This document shows positions 1 through 9,199 of a stretch of DNA of 64,000 nucleotides, piece by piece. A program made the translations under genes and the position numbers. The DNA is from Saprospiraceae bacterium (GTDB lineage Bacteria > Bacteroidota > Bacteroidia > Chitinophagales > Saprospiraceae), in the NCBI GenBank assembly GCA_019187365.1, contig JABARE010000017.1, positions 1 through 64,000 of the forward strand. The letters run 5' to 3'. The notes under the pieces were generated by a model. It searched no databases. It was not told the origin of the DNA and was given only the letters and a program-made list of their open reading frames with translations. Each line of letters begins with the position of its first letter. Positions within the stretch are counted from its first letter, which is position 1.

Positions 1-124
1 TTCAAGGGCGACCTTGGCCTTGAATTCCGCGCTGAACCTGCGCCGTGTTTGTTTTGTCATAAGTTTAGTAAAGTTACGAATTTTATTAACTAAACCTCTG
101 GTCTCAATTTAGGGGAGTATTACA
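1..124 (-). mobile_element. IS3-family element, 5' end (orfA start), cut by window edge
   Basis: Reading leftward from 60, the minus strand encodes MTKQTRRRFSAEFKAKVALE, the typical N-terminus of an IS3-family OrfA helix-turn-helix protein; the rest lies outside the window. About 60 bp upstream, the minus strand begins TGTAATACTCCCCTAA at 124-109, which looks like the terminal inverted repeat of the element. The element appears to have landed in the orfB remnant of another IS3 copy just to the right. The other end and any target duplication are not visible, so activity cannot be judged. Confidence 0.7.
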
Positions 125-485
125 CCCTTCTATGGTTTGAACGACTTCAGCATTGTCGCAAATCACCATAGTTCCCTCTGCCATGCGCTGGGTCGTTGTT
201 GTGGCTTGCCGACCCGGTTTGCCGGGCTTCTTTACGTAATAGTATTGGCTGCGGCTGATACCGGCAAGCTCGAGGGCCCTTTCCAGGGCCAATCCCCTTG
301 CCGAATACTCCCTTACCATCTGAGCCTTTTCACTTAGCGATACTTTTTTTTATCAGCTCCTGTTGCATTTTTATCGTGAGATCCTTCTCCATGACCATCT
401 CTTTGAGCGTGCTGATCTCCTTTTCAAGGCGCCGTATCTCCTTGAGCCGTTCCTTGGTCATACTGTGCTGAAGGCCTAAAAAAAA
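125..485 (-). pseudogene. IS3-family transposase remnant (orfA 3' end and orfB 5' end)
   Basis: Two pieces of one IS3 element are readable on the minus strand. 461-330 encodes a charged coiled-coil OrfA C-terminus (MTKERLKEIRRLEKEIS...), ending at TGA. About 335-125 encodes, in another frame, the start of OrfB (VREYSARGLALERALELAGI, then SRSQYYY). OrfB stops being recognisable at about 125, where the neighbouring element begins, so the DDE catalytic part is missing. The right edge at about 485 abuts an IstB fragment on the other strand. The two frames are separated by a run of eight A on the coding strand. It is a dead fragment. Confidence 0.7.
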
Positions 486-645
486 CATCATTGGCACCTC
501 TCAGCTTCCTGTATCGAAATGGTACGAATACATCAACGAACCTACCCTGGCCGATGCCATTATGGATAGATTGACCGCCAATGCTATCAGAATTGAATTA
601 AAGGGAGAATCACTAAGGAGGAAAAATAATAAATCTGCTCAATAA
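486..645 (+). pseudogene. IS21-family IstB C-terminal fragment
   Basis: An open frame with no start of its own reads IIGTSQLPVSKWYEYINEPT, then LADAIMDRLTANAIRIELKGESLRRK, ending at TAA. It matches the C-terminus of the IstB helper ATPase and is clearly similar to the end of the longer IstB remnant at 734-1213. The ATPase core is absent. The left edge joins IS3 debris, so this is a piece cut by later insertions or deletions. Confidence 0.7.
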
Positions 646-702
646 CCAATTGCATCTTTAAACTCAAATTAACGTTCCTTCTCTTATTGCCGAATCAGGG
701 GT

Positions 703-733
703 GGGTCAACATCCAGGAACCCCGGGTCAACAT
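703..733 (+). repeat. IS21-type terminal repeats of the first IstB remnant
   Basis: GGGTCAACAT occurs at 703-712 and 724-733, a 21-bp period, in a GGGGTGGGTCAAC / CCCGGGTCAAC context. Repeated short motifs at the ends are usual for IS21 elements. They lie downstream of the istB fragment ending at 645 and directly before the second istB remnant, so they probably mark where one element ended and the other was joined to it. Confidence 0.5.
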
Positions 734-1213
734 GAGAGGAATTTACAAGCAGTACTCGCCGAAGGCCGCTATCTGCAACAAGGAGAAAATATCCTGATCA
801 CCGGCGCCACCGGTTGCGGGAAAAGCTTCCTGGCTTCGGCTCTGGGGCACCATGCCTGCATGCAAGGTTACACCGTGGCCTACTTCAACGTCCAGAAACT
901 CCTGCTCCAAACCAAACTGGCCAGAGCCGCAGGTACCATCGCCCGTCTCTTTGATCATCTGGCTAAAACGCGCCTGCTCATCCTGGACGACTTCGGCCTT
1001 ACCTCCCTGGATGCCAACCAACGTTTGGACTTCCTGGATATCATTGAAGACCGCCATGCCACACACGCCACCATCATCGCTTCCCAACTCCCCGTGGCCA
1101 GCTGGTATGACATAATCGGCGAACCCACCATCGCGGATGCGATCCTGGACCGTCTCGTTCACACTTCACACCGCCTTGAACTCAAAGGAGATTCTTTGCG
1201 AAAAAAAATGTAA
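734..1213 (+). pseudogene. IS21-family IstB helper ATPase, N-terminally truncated
   Basis: The frame encodes an AAA+ ATPase of the IstB/DnaC type: Walker A GATGCGKS, Walker B LLILDDFG, and the IstB C-terminus with DAILDRLVHTSHRLELKGDS. IstB proteins usually have about 250 residues; only about 160 remain, and the N-terminal domain is replaced by IS-end sequence. The possible GTG start at 701 lies inside the terminal repeats, so it is probably not a native start. No istA is present. Paired 20-bp repeats follow at 1254-1294. This is an IS21 remnant that cannot move by itself. Confidence 0.8.
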
Positions 1214-1253
1214 TTTTGTCAGGCGGCATTGTTGCCTAACCCTCTTTCCACAT

Positions 1254-1294
1254 GGGGGTCAGTATCACCGAAACGGGGGTCAGTATCACCGAAA
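1254..1294 (+). repeat. IS21 right-end direct repeats
   Basis: Two perfect 20-bp copies, GGGGGTCAGTATCACCGAAA, lie at 1254-1273 and 1275-1294, separated by one base. They follow the istB remnant and fit the multiple terminal repeats of IS21 elements. They lie only about 15 bp from the stop codon of the T9SS gene at 1310, so the element landed directly behind that gene without cutting its C-terminal sorting domain. Confidence 0.7.
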
Positions 1295-1309
1295 TATCCA
1301 CCACACCAT

Positions 1310-4300
1310 TTATCTCAATACGGTAACATCTCCCTTTTCATGAATTACACTTCCATCTCTTAATACAAGCTGAGCATGCCATACATAAACCCCTGGTAAT
1401 ACCTTTGCGCCATTGAATGTTCCATCCCAACCCATTTGAAGTTCATTGGGTAGAATTCCGTGCTTTTGCCAAACCAGTTCCCCCCAACGATCGAAGATTT
1501 TCAGCGTTTCAATAAAAGAGATAGTTCTTCCATTGTCAAATATACTGAACCAGCCATTGGATCCACCAGGACGGATGACGTTTGGATAATAAATACCAAT
1601 ATTATTTTTAATGGTTAAAAATAACTGGTGAATAGAATCGCATCCTTCCTTTGAGGTAAATTTTTCCTGATAAATACCTGATGTTGAATAAGTTTGCTGG
1701 TTTACAGGCCAGGTAAAAGCACCTTCAGTTATTACAGTATCCCTTTTTAGAAAATCATAATCTAAAAGAAGATTTAATTTGATTATAGAATCGCAACCAA
1801 GAATAGTTTTTAAAGGATATAAATATTCGCCAGACTGCCTTAACAAAGTATTGTTTACCTGCCACACATATTCATTACAGGCATTTGCATGTTGCACATG
1901 TTCATAATGCTCATATATGGTCAAATCGAGCTGGTATATGGAATCGCAACCAAAACTATTGATATATTTTTGAAAATAAATTCCGGATTTAGAGTATGCC
2001 ATTCCATTCTGATTCCAAAAAAAGGTATCACAGTTAATTGCAGCGGTATTATAAAGCTCAGACCTGGTATTCAATTGCAAATTGATTGTCGAATCGCAGC
2101 CTAAACTGTTTTGGACAATAAACGTGTATTCCCCATTAGCCTTTAAGGTTTTACCAAGAAAATTCAGACTATCGCAAACAGATAAAGCAAGATCTGCTTT
2201 AGTGGACGTATTGATGGTAAGATTCAAATTAGTGATACTGTCACAGCCTGATGTATTTAGTGTTTTGAATTGATAAATGCCACTCTTGTCATAGACAATA
2301 CCATTCCAGTTAAAACGATCACAAACTGTTTGGCTCAGATCAATATGTTCAGAATTGTAGATGATTAAATTTAATAGGGCAGTACTATCACATCCGGCGG
2401 AGTTCAATGTATGATATTGATAGGCTCCACTTGTATCAAAAGTGATACCATTCCAGCTATAGGTATCGCAGGCTGATTGCCAAGTCAATGAAGAGCTTGA
2501 TTTATTAACTGTGAGATGCAGATTTGCTGTGCTATCACATCCAAAGACATTTAGTGTCTTGTACTGATAATTGCCAGATTGATCATAACCAAATCCATTC
2601 CAGTTGAAGCTATCACAAACAACCAGATCTCTAAAGGAACTGTTTGAATTATTCACGGCTAATTGCAAGGTGGTGATGCTGTCGCACCCCTGATGATTTA
2701 TGGTCTTCTGTTGATAGGTGCCAGATTGCGTATAGGTATTGCCATTCCAGGTATAGCTATCACAGGCAATATCTTTCATTGTCACATTGATGACAGAATT
2801 GATCGTGAGATCTAACAAAACTGAACTATCGCATCCAAACTGATTTATTGTGTCGAATTTATACAGACCTGATTGGGTATAGGTATTTCCATTCCAGGAA
2901 TAGGTATTACATGCAGAATGATCAATTAGCTGAGCCTGGGAATTGTTGATTATAAGGTCAAGCGTAATGACACTATCGCAACCGCGAATATTTAAAGTTC
3001 GAAAGGGATAATTTCCACTTTGTTGGTAAGTGTTTCCATTCCATGTAAAACTATCACAAGCTGTATGTTTTAATAGCAAACTATCGGAGTGGTTAATGAC
3101 AAGATCAAGTGTTGTAATGCTATCGCAGCCAAATTGATTTATTGTGTCATGGATAAAGCTACCACTCTGTGAATATGTTTTTCCATTCCATGTATATCTA
3201 TCGCAATCGATTATAGATTGTGTTGTATAAATGGTATCAACAGTAGTTAATTCCAAATTAAAAATCAAACTATCACATCCATTTACTGCTCCCAATATGT
3301 GATAGTAAGTACCAGCATCATCTATAAGTGTATCATAGAAATTATAGGTATCTCCCTTACATATGCTTGCGTTTATTTTTTCAATCCTTGGCAATTCAAC
3401 CGTACGGAATATATTGTCGGTATAATCACATTCTAAGATGGAAAAATCATTAGGATCAAACAGCCCTGATCCATTCCTCGTCGTATTGATGACCATAAAA
3501 AGATCTGTGAGATTGGTCACAGTAAATTTAAATTCCAAGTTGAGCAAGCTATCGCCACTTTCTAAGTTTATTAAGGTATAATAAGTACCGACTAAATTCC
3601 CTCCAGTTGCAGGATCACCATTGTAAAATGAGACAGGCAGACTGGAGTCTGCATTAAAGGAAGCATTGGAAAGATTAAATACATCAAAGATGACTGTGTA
3701 TTCATTATTTTTGGGATCATAATTAATGCATTTGATTTTACCAGTTAGGCTTGCAGCTCTTTTTAGATACATACCATTGCGATCGATCAATGATTCCTGC
3801 GCATTAAAATTATTATACTTTCCATTTTTATAAGTAGCATTATTCTTTTGTACCCTAGGCACAGTCAGGTCATCATTGATATTAAGAATATGGTAATTGT
3901 ATTGATTCCAGATGCCTCGTGCTGGAGCCCAACCTGGTAAACTGTCGGGCGGGCCGAAGATGGTGAGTTTGCTAATTGAATTACTTCCAAGAGTAGAACA
4001 AGAAACACAAAGTTTGGCAAATCCAGAATTATCTAAATCTCCAACAATTGGTTGCTCAAAAAGTGTTCCTGAGTAACATTCAATTGTAGCTAACACCCTT
4101 GGATTTGATATTGATCCATCAATAACTTTTAAATGAGTTTGGTCTCGGTATATTATTTCCTGAAATCCGTTATTATTTAGGTCAAAAAAAGCTATTCCAG
4201 TTGCACCTGATGAATCGGTAGTTGCTAAGTCGAAGTCAAGCAGCAAAAATTGCGAACCATCAAAGGAATAGCTGGAAATAGTTTTATTTGTTGTTACTAG

Positions 4301-5356
4301 AATGCTTGGCATTCCATTTCCTTTAATATTTCCAACAAAACCAGGGCTAGAAATTTCAAGGTCATTAGCTATAGAAACATTACACAGTAAGTTTGTAACT
4401 CCATTTATAAGATTGTAAACATACAGCAATGTACGACCAGGTGTGTAAGGACAAGAAACTATTACATCTAAGAACCCGTCATTATTTATATCCCCCATTG
4501 TCGTGGCACCATCATATAAATTCCCATCTATCATAATGTTAAATGGCGTCATAACATTTCCTATGGTGCCAACTGTATTTGAAATATTTACTTTATATAT
4601 AGTGTAACCTGCAGCCAATTCCAGATCGCCAATGTTCTGATCAAGTTGGGCCGCAACACTAATTGTTCTATTAAGACCAAATCTATTCCTATCTACTAAG
4701 CCAATGCCATCCCCCACCCCTTGAACCAATAAATTACCTGTTAATGCGTTAAAGATTTTGTTGCTTATGTAAATTTCAGGAATTCCATCCTGATTAAAAT
4801 CTGCAAGTCCGGGACTACCAAATATTCGGGTAGTTTCTCCTTTTTCATTTAGATCGACCCGTTCATCTGATATCCATTGTAAATTTCCTAAATGATCATA
4901 ACAAATAAGTTTTCCCTGAATTTGAATAGGGTTGATAAAATAAAAAGAGGCTACTATGAAAACTTCAGGATATCCATCATAATTTACATCTGCTACTGCA
5001 AAGCCATTATGGCCGCAAATGTTGTATGTTTCAATTTTATACTTTAATGCGCCTGATTTTGAGTCAAATACAAGGACAGCTAAATTATCATTATCCTGAT
5101 ACAACAATTCAGGAATACAGTCATGGTCCATGTCAGCCAATAAAGGAGTTTTTGTGACAATTATTGGTGTTTCACATTCAAGCAGTTTATTCAAAATAAT
5201 TTCGGATCCAGGATATTTTACTATGGATAAGCAAGCAGCACTATCCTTTAAATTACATGTTAAAGCTTGCTGGCTATATAGCTCACAAAAATGCATCGAA
5301 AAGATAAGTAAAAAGCCTTTTGCCAACAAACTATATTTAAATTTATATAATCTCAT
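1310..5356 (-). CDS. Secreted FG-GAP / 12-repeat surface protein with T9SS type B sorting domain
   Basis: This 1348-residue protein begins with a Sec signal peptide (SLLAKGFLLIFSMHFCELYSQ). Residues about 70-480 contain Asp-rich FG-GAP/VCBS-like segments (DMDHDCIPELLY, DVNYDGYPEVF, DINNDGFLDVIV), which in known families form calcium-binding beta-propellers. Residues about 657-1250 hold twelve repeats of about 48 residues with the pattern CDSyxWNGxxYxxSGxY...GCDSxxxLxLxIN. The C-terminus, from VIRPGGSNGWFSIFD to the end, is a gliding-motility type B (CHU_C) sorting domain, so the protein should cross the outer membrane through T9SS and stay on the surface or be shed. An adhesin role is inferred. 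The gene is visibly AT-rich beside its neighbours and probably shares the promoter at 7813-7841 with the gene 47 bp upstream. Confidence 0.88.
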   Translation of the reverse strand: MRLYKFKYSLLAKGFLLIFSMHFCELYSQQALTCNLKDSAACLSIVKYPGSEIILNKLLECETPIIVTKTPLLADMDHDCIPELLYQDNDNLAVLVFDSKSGALKYKIETYNICGHNGFAVADVNYDGYPEVFIVASFYFINPIQIQGKLICYDHLGNLQWISDERVDLNEKGETTRIFGSPGLADFNQDGIPEIYISNKIFNALTGNLLVQGVGDGIGLVDRNRFGLNRTISVAAQLDQNIGDLELAAGYTIYKVNISNTVGTIGNVMTPFNIMIDGNLYDGATTMGDINNDGFLDVIVSCPYTPGRTLLYVYNLINGVTNLLCNVSIANDLEISSPGFVGNIKGNGMPSILVTTNKTISSYSFDGSQFLLLDFDLATTDSSGATGIAFFDLNNNGFQEIIYRDQTHLKVIDGSISNPRVLATIECYSGTLFEQPIVGDLDNSGFAKLCVSCSTLGSNSISKLTIFGPPDSLPGWAPARGIWNQYNYHILNINDDLTVPRVQKNNATYKNGKYNNFNAQESLIDRNGMYLKRAASLTGKIKCINYDPKNNEYTVIFDVFNLSNASFNADSSLPVSFYNGDPATGGNLVGTYYTLINLESGDSLLNLEFKFTVTNLTDLFMVINTTRNGSGLFDPNDFSILECDYTDNIFRTVELPRIEKINASICKGDTYNFYDTLIDDAGTYYHILGAVNGCDSLIFNLELTTVDTIYTTQSIIDCDRYTWNGKTYSQSGSFIHDTINQFGCDSITTLDLVINHSDSLLLKHTACDSFTWNGNTYQQSGNYPFRTLNIRGCDSVITLDLIINNSQAQLIDHSACNTYSWNGNTYTQSGLYKFDTINQFGCDSSVLLDLTINSVINVTMKDIACDSYTWNGNTYTQSGTYQQKTINHQGCDSITTLQLAVNNSNSSFRDLVVCDSFNWNGFGYDQSGNYQYKTLNVFGCDSTANLHLTVNKSSSSLTWQSACDTYSWNGITFDTSGAYQYHTLNSAGCDSTALLNLIIYNSEHIDLSQTVCDRFNWNGIVYDKSGIYQFKTLNTSGCDSITNLNLTINTSTKADLALSVCDSLNFLGKTLKANGEYTFIVQNSLGCDSTINLQLNTRSELYNTAAINCDTFFWNQNGMAYSKSGIYFQKYINSFGCDSIYQLDLTIYEHYEHVQHANACNEYVWQVNNTLLRQSGEYLYPLKTILGCDSIIKLNLLLDYDFLKRDTVITEGAFTWPVNQQTYSTSGIYQEKFTSKEGCDSIHQLFLTIKNNIGIYYPNVIRPGGSNGWFSIFDNGRTISFIETLKIFDRWGELVWQKHGILPNELQMGWDGTFNGAKVLPGVYVWHAQLVLRDGSVIHEKGDVTVLR

Positions 5357-5403
5357 TTATGCACTTTCATTGTATTGATCAAACCATGAGGAATCAATAT
5401 TAT

Positions 5404-7746
5404 TTAAATTCTGATCAGTTTGACGATTTTAGAAAGTTGTTTGTCATCGTATAAATGCATGAAGTAAATTCCTTTTGAGACATTTAGTTTTAACATATGT
5501 TCCATTCCTTCAAATCTACCTGATTTTATGCTTACTCCAGTAAGGTCAAATAGGCTGTAGTTCGTTTGGCTCAGATTTGAATAGATCCATATTTCATTGG
5601 ATTTGAAAGGATTTGGAAAAACCTTAAGTATGATTTCATTTATAGAATCAGTACTTTTTATATTCAAGTTCCTGAACGAAAGATTTTCACAATCTGGGAA
5701 GGGGACATATAAAATTTTAAAACATTCCGGAGTGGAACATGTACAGGCTACAGCCTCACATTTTTTAATTTCCAGCCAGATATCATCTGTAAATGGCCCC
5801 AAGATTTGATTTTGCAATCGGCCCTCCTGGTTATTGGGATTCGCCGTTCCGGGGCCATCAATATCTGTGGTCTTATAACACAGATAACCTAAGCCACCGG
5901 CATTGATGACTTTAAGTTCAATATAGAATTCGGTGTCTTCTTCATCGCAATAAACATTCACAATGTTTACTTCCATTTCACAGCCATCCTCATCGGAACA
6001 GGGTTTTGGGGGGCAGATTATTAATTCTGCTTCACAACTAATTGCTAAGTCTGATAAAGTAATACTTATACAAGTATGTCCAATGGTTCCACCGGATATT
6101 TGATAAGTAGTTCCATAATTGTAAGTTCCGGAACCATTTATTTGATAACTTCCTGAAGTTCCTGGTACGTTAATATCAAATGTCCAGGTATCATCTGAAA
6201 TATTAAGGGTTCCCTTGTCATCACAGTCTATGTTACCTATAGTTGTTTCATAAAATTTTTCACAACCGGAACAAAACTCTGGAGGTACTATATAAACCGT
6301 ATCGCTGCAATCTTCAAATTTGAAAATGAGCATCCAGCTTCCTTCTTGTATATAGAATGGACCTAAATTGAAAGTACCGTCACCGGTATCTGCGAGGATT
6401 ATTTGGTATCCTGATTCGTTTGGATAGGGGTCGTCTAACCATCTTTCAATGGTGAAGGTGTCGCCATTCATTTCGTCTAAATTAACCTGTACATAGTAAT
6501 AGTCATCAGAAAGTAAATTCGAAGTAGCATTGTCTTGACATATACCCGTATATACTTCAAGTTTGTATTTATTAAAGTCTTCAGGACAGATTTCAATAGT
6601 ATTGCTGTAAACAGGTGGCAAAATATTAATTACCGAACTGAAATACAATGCAGCAAATAGTTCTACACAGGTATCACCAAAAACTGACAAAGGCATGTCA
6701 AAACAGAATATCTGATGGACAGTATCGATGGAAGTATTGAAAATAGTGTATCCCTGAATTCTTACAGAATCCAGCTCCCAATTTGCACAAAGATCAGGCA
6801 ACTCATAATTTCCACAAAAAGTGAGCGTATCCAAACATCCATTATAACTTATTCCCAATCCAATAGTATCTAAAGGATGATTACCGTATAATGTGGCTGA
6901 TCCAAATTGACTACCATCACAATCTTCGCAAATCCCATCTACATAGGCATAGCCAAAATGGGCTGCCTGACCACAATCTGCTACCACGATTTCTAATGTT
7001 GCAATACTGTCTACCATATTCTTCGGTAATTTAATTCTGTGACAGGTCCAATCAACCACAACAATAATCGAATCAAAGTTACAGATACTATCGATATAAT
7101 AACCTTCACATTTCACCAGCGACGCATCAAAGCAAAGATCGAAAGCGGGAGCTCTGTCACATTTAATGCTAAAGTAGGGTTGGCTGTTGGTGTGTCCTTC
7201 CGGGTTTTCTAACACAGCAGCAAACCAAACGGTAAATTCCCTGTTTTGTTCAGTGACTTTAAATCTTTTAATAATTTTATCTATTCCTGCACCAGGGGTA
7301 CATAGAGATCCGGATTCCCGGTATCGGTTATTTAATAAAAGGGCCTTATTGCCAAATTTAGTTCGGTTAATTCCCACTAATGTATCCACACCAGATGAAA
7401 CAATTTCTAATTGTCTGAAACTCGGCAATGAAGTGGAGTTCCAGGAAACCGGATTGCTTCCCGACAATGGAGTACAATCATTACTACCCGTATTGTAGTT
7501 TGCATGTTGACCAAAGTAATAATCAAAATCATCCTCAAATCCACCATTGTCACAAACGAGGGTATCAGTTTGGGTATGTACGATAGTTGATTGCATAGTT
7601 AAAATTAAGAAAATCAATCCAGCCTTTATACAATTGATGATGAAAAAGAATGTATTGGAAAAGAACCAGAGCCTTAGATTAGTAATAAATGTAGAAAAAA
7701 GATCTGATCGATGATGGGGATATTGAGATGAAATTATACTTTTCAT
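5404..7746 (-). CDS. Large secreted protein with T9SS type A sorting domain
   Basis: This 780-residue protein has a hydrophobic N-terminal segment (FFFIINCIKAGLIFLILTMQ) consistent with a long signal peptide; a later start is possible. The body is Cys-rich and beta-like with no catalytic motif I recognise. The first part (GGFEDDFDYYFGQ..., a gap, then NRTKFGNKALLLNNRYRESG) resembles carbohydrate-binding-like jelly-roll domains seen in Bacteroidota surface proteins, but that is only an impression. The end (VFPNPFKSNEIWIYS... GIYFMHLYDD...KIVKLIRI) is a type A T9SS sorting domain. It is the first gene of a two-gene AT-rich operon. Function unknown, probably a surface or secreted structural protein. 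Confidence 0.82.
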   Translation of the reverse strand: MKSIISSQYPHHRSDLFSTFITNLRLWFFSNTFFFIINCIKAGLIFLILTMQSTIVHTQTDTLVCDNGGFEDDFDYYFGQHANYNTGSNDCTPLSGSNPVSWNSTSLPSFRQLEIVSSGVDTLVGINRTKFGNKALLLNNRYRESGSLCTPGAGIDKIIKRFKVTEQNREFTVWFAAVLENPEGHTNSQPYFSIKCDRAPAFDLCFDASLVKCEGYYIDSICNFDSIIVVVDWTCHRIKLPKNMVDSIATLEIVVADCGQAAHFGYAYVDGICEDCDGSQFGSATLYGNHPLDTIGLGISYNGCLDTLTFCGNYELPDLCANWELDSVRIQGYTIFNTSIDTVHQIFCFDMPLSVFGDTCVELFAALYFSSVINILPPVYSNTIEICPEDFNKYKLEVYTGICQDNATSNLLSDDYYYVQVNLDEMNGDTFTIERWLDDPYPNESGYQIILADTGDGTFNLGPFYIQEGSWMLIFKFEDCSDTVYIVPPEFCSGCEKFYETTIGNIDCDDKGTLNISDDTWTFDINVPGTSGSYQINGSGTYNYGTTYQISGGTIGHTCISITLSDLAISCEAELIICPPKPCSDEDGCEMEVNIVNVYCDEEDTEFYIELKVINAGGLGYLCYKTTDIDGPGTANPNNQEGRLQNQILGPFTDDIWLEIKKCEAVACTCSTPECFKILYVPFPDCENLSFRNLNIKSTDSINEIILKVFPNPFKSNEIWIYSNLSQTNYSLFDLTGVSIKSGRFEGMEHMLKLNVSKGIYFMHLYDDKQLSKIVKLIRI

Positions 7747-7812
7747 AACGATGTCTTTTAAGGTGGAAAAATAGAATAGTTATTTGACCCCCTATTAATC
7801 AGACTTTCGTTA

Positions 7813-7841
7813 CAAAGTTAATAAATAGATCAAAACATCAA
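7813..7841 (-). promoter_or_regulatory. Bacteroidota-type promoter for the T9SS pair
   Basis: On the minus strand, TTG (7841-7839) is followed after 18 bp by TAACTTTG (7820-7813), an exact TAnnTTTG -7 element. Transcription would start near 7806, giving a leader of about 60 nt before the ATG at 7746. Confidence 0.65.
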
Positions 7842-7894
7842 AATAATTTTGCACTTCCAGGAAACGACCTCAGGCTCTCATTACCCGATGGTTC

Positions 7895-8155
7895 TCACAG
7901 AGGGATTTCCACTTTGAATGCCCTTCGGTTGCTTTTAGTAAAGGAGGAGGTAATATGACCCTGGATGAACAGATTCCAGAACACTAGGGGTGGCAAGCTG
8001 GCAATCGAAGCGTGCAGACGGATGGTGTTGTATTTGGTGTAAAACTCATCCAGGTTGGCTGTAAGCTCTTCGATGGAATAGAACTCAAAACGCTCCAGAT
8101 GCTCAGACAAGATGGCATGAAAGCTTTCTATATGGCCGTTCTCCCTGAGGAATTG
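7895..8155 (-). pseudogene. IS3-family transposase C-terminal fragment
   Basis: The minus strand reads FLRENGHIESFHAILSEHLE (about 8155-8096), then RFEFYSIEELTANLDEFYTKYNTIRLHASIA and PPLVFW. This is the end of an rve/DDE integrase core, including the segment with the catalytic Glu (NGHIESFHAIL). The upstream catalytic part is absent, so only the last 80 residues or so survive. Together with the IS remnants at 1-1300 it closes off the AT-rich T9SS pair on the other side. Confidence 0.72.
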
Positions 8156-8417
8156 AAAGACTCGTTAAATTGGCACCTCGAATCATTGAAAACGGCCATG
8201 ACTTCTTGGTTCGATTTCACAAAGCCTTGCTTTAAAAAGATTTTCTGCCATTTCACCGGGTGTCCGCACTTCTGCATGTGAACAGGAAAATGCCGGGCGT
8301 CTTCGGACAAACGGTCTGGACTTCCGGAGGTCCCAATTGCCTGTAATGTGCGCCCGCTCAAAACGAGCAGGCAGGCGGATCCGCCACTTTCCCTGCGATT
8401 CCACTATTTTTGTTCCG

Positions 8418-9149
8418 ATGAACCCAGCTCGATTTTCAAAGCTTTCGATTGTCATTCCGGTGTACAATGAAGAAAAGACCATCCACCTGATCCTGGATGC
8501 CATAGCCGGAGTGACCTTGCCGCAGGGCCTTCAAAGGGAAATCGTGCTGGTCAACGATTGCTCCAAAGACCGGACGGAGGAGGTCCTGATGAACTATATG
8601 GCAGAACACCCCAACGGTGGTCCTTACCGATACCACCGGCATGAGGTGAACCAGGGAAAAGGGGCTGCCCTGCACACGGGAATCGCCGCTGCCACCGGAG
8701 ACCTGATCCTGATTCAGGATGCCGACCTCGAGTACGATCCGCGCGAATATCCCCTGTTGTTGGCTCCGGTACTCGAAGGCAAGGCCGATGTGGTTTATGG
8801 GTCGCGCTTTATAGGGGGCAAACCTCACCGCATTCTGTTTTTCTGGCATTCCATCGGCAACAAGTTCCTGACCTTTCTGTCGAATACCTGCACCAACCTC
8901 AACCTGACCGACATGGAGACCTGTTACAAACTGTTCCGCAGCGACGTTCTTCGCCCGCTCGGGCTGAAGGAAAAGCGTTTTGGCTTTGAACCGGAAGTCA
9001 CCGCCCGGATCGCCCGCATCCGGGGCCTGCGCATATTCGAAGTGGGAATCTCGTATTACGGCCGAACCTATGCCGAAGGCAAGAAAATCAACTGGAAAGA
9101 CGGCTTGAGGGCAATTTATTGCATATTCAAGTACCGGCTGTTGCACTGA
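8418..9149 (+). CDS. Family 2 glycosyltransferase (polyprenyl-phosphate type)
   Basis: A GT-A fold enzyme of 243 residues. It opens with [20 protein letters not shown], has the nucleotide-binding Asp in [11 protein letters not shown] and the metal-binding DADLEYDP motif, followed by [10 protein letters not shown], as in DPM1/GtrB-like enzymes that move a sugar from a nucleotide to a polyprenyl phosphate. No C-terminal membrane segments are present, so it is the catalytic domain only. The ATG at 8418 was chosen because it directly precedes the conserved beta strand; the open frame extends upstream without conserved features. Substrate unknown. It stands alone, next to the IS debris. Confidence 0.85.
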   Translation: MNPARFSKLSIVIPVYNEEKTIHLILDAIAGVTLPQGLQREIVLVNDCSKDRTEEVLMNYMAEHPNGGPYRYHRHEVNQGKGAALHTGIAAATGDLILIQDADLEYDPREYPLLLAPVLEGKADVVYGSRFIGGKPHRILFFWHSIGNKFLTFLSNTCTNLNLTDMETCYKLFRSDVLRPLGLKEKRFGFEPEVTARIARIRGLRIFEVGISYYGRTYAEGKKINWKDGLRAIYCIFKYRLLH

Positions 9150-9199
9150 CCCGGTCAGGGAACTTTTAAATCGATATGGTGTTGAGTATTACAAAACCA

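Noticed and set aside
330..352. Programmed frameshift between the IS3 orfA and orfB
   Set aside because: The run of A is present, but a -1 slip there would not reach the orfB frame as it stands, and the element is truncated anyway.
1603..3385. Regular repeats considered as a CRISPR array
   Set aside because: The units are about 145 bp, diverged, in frame and encode protein repeats; there are no identical short repeats with unique spacers and no cas genes.
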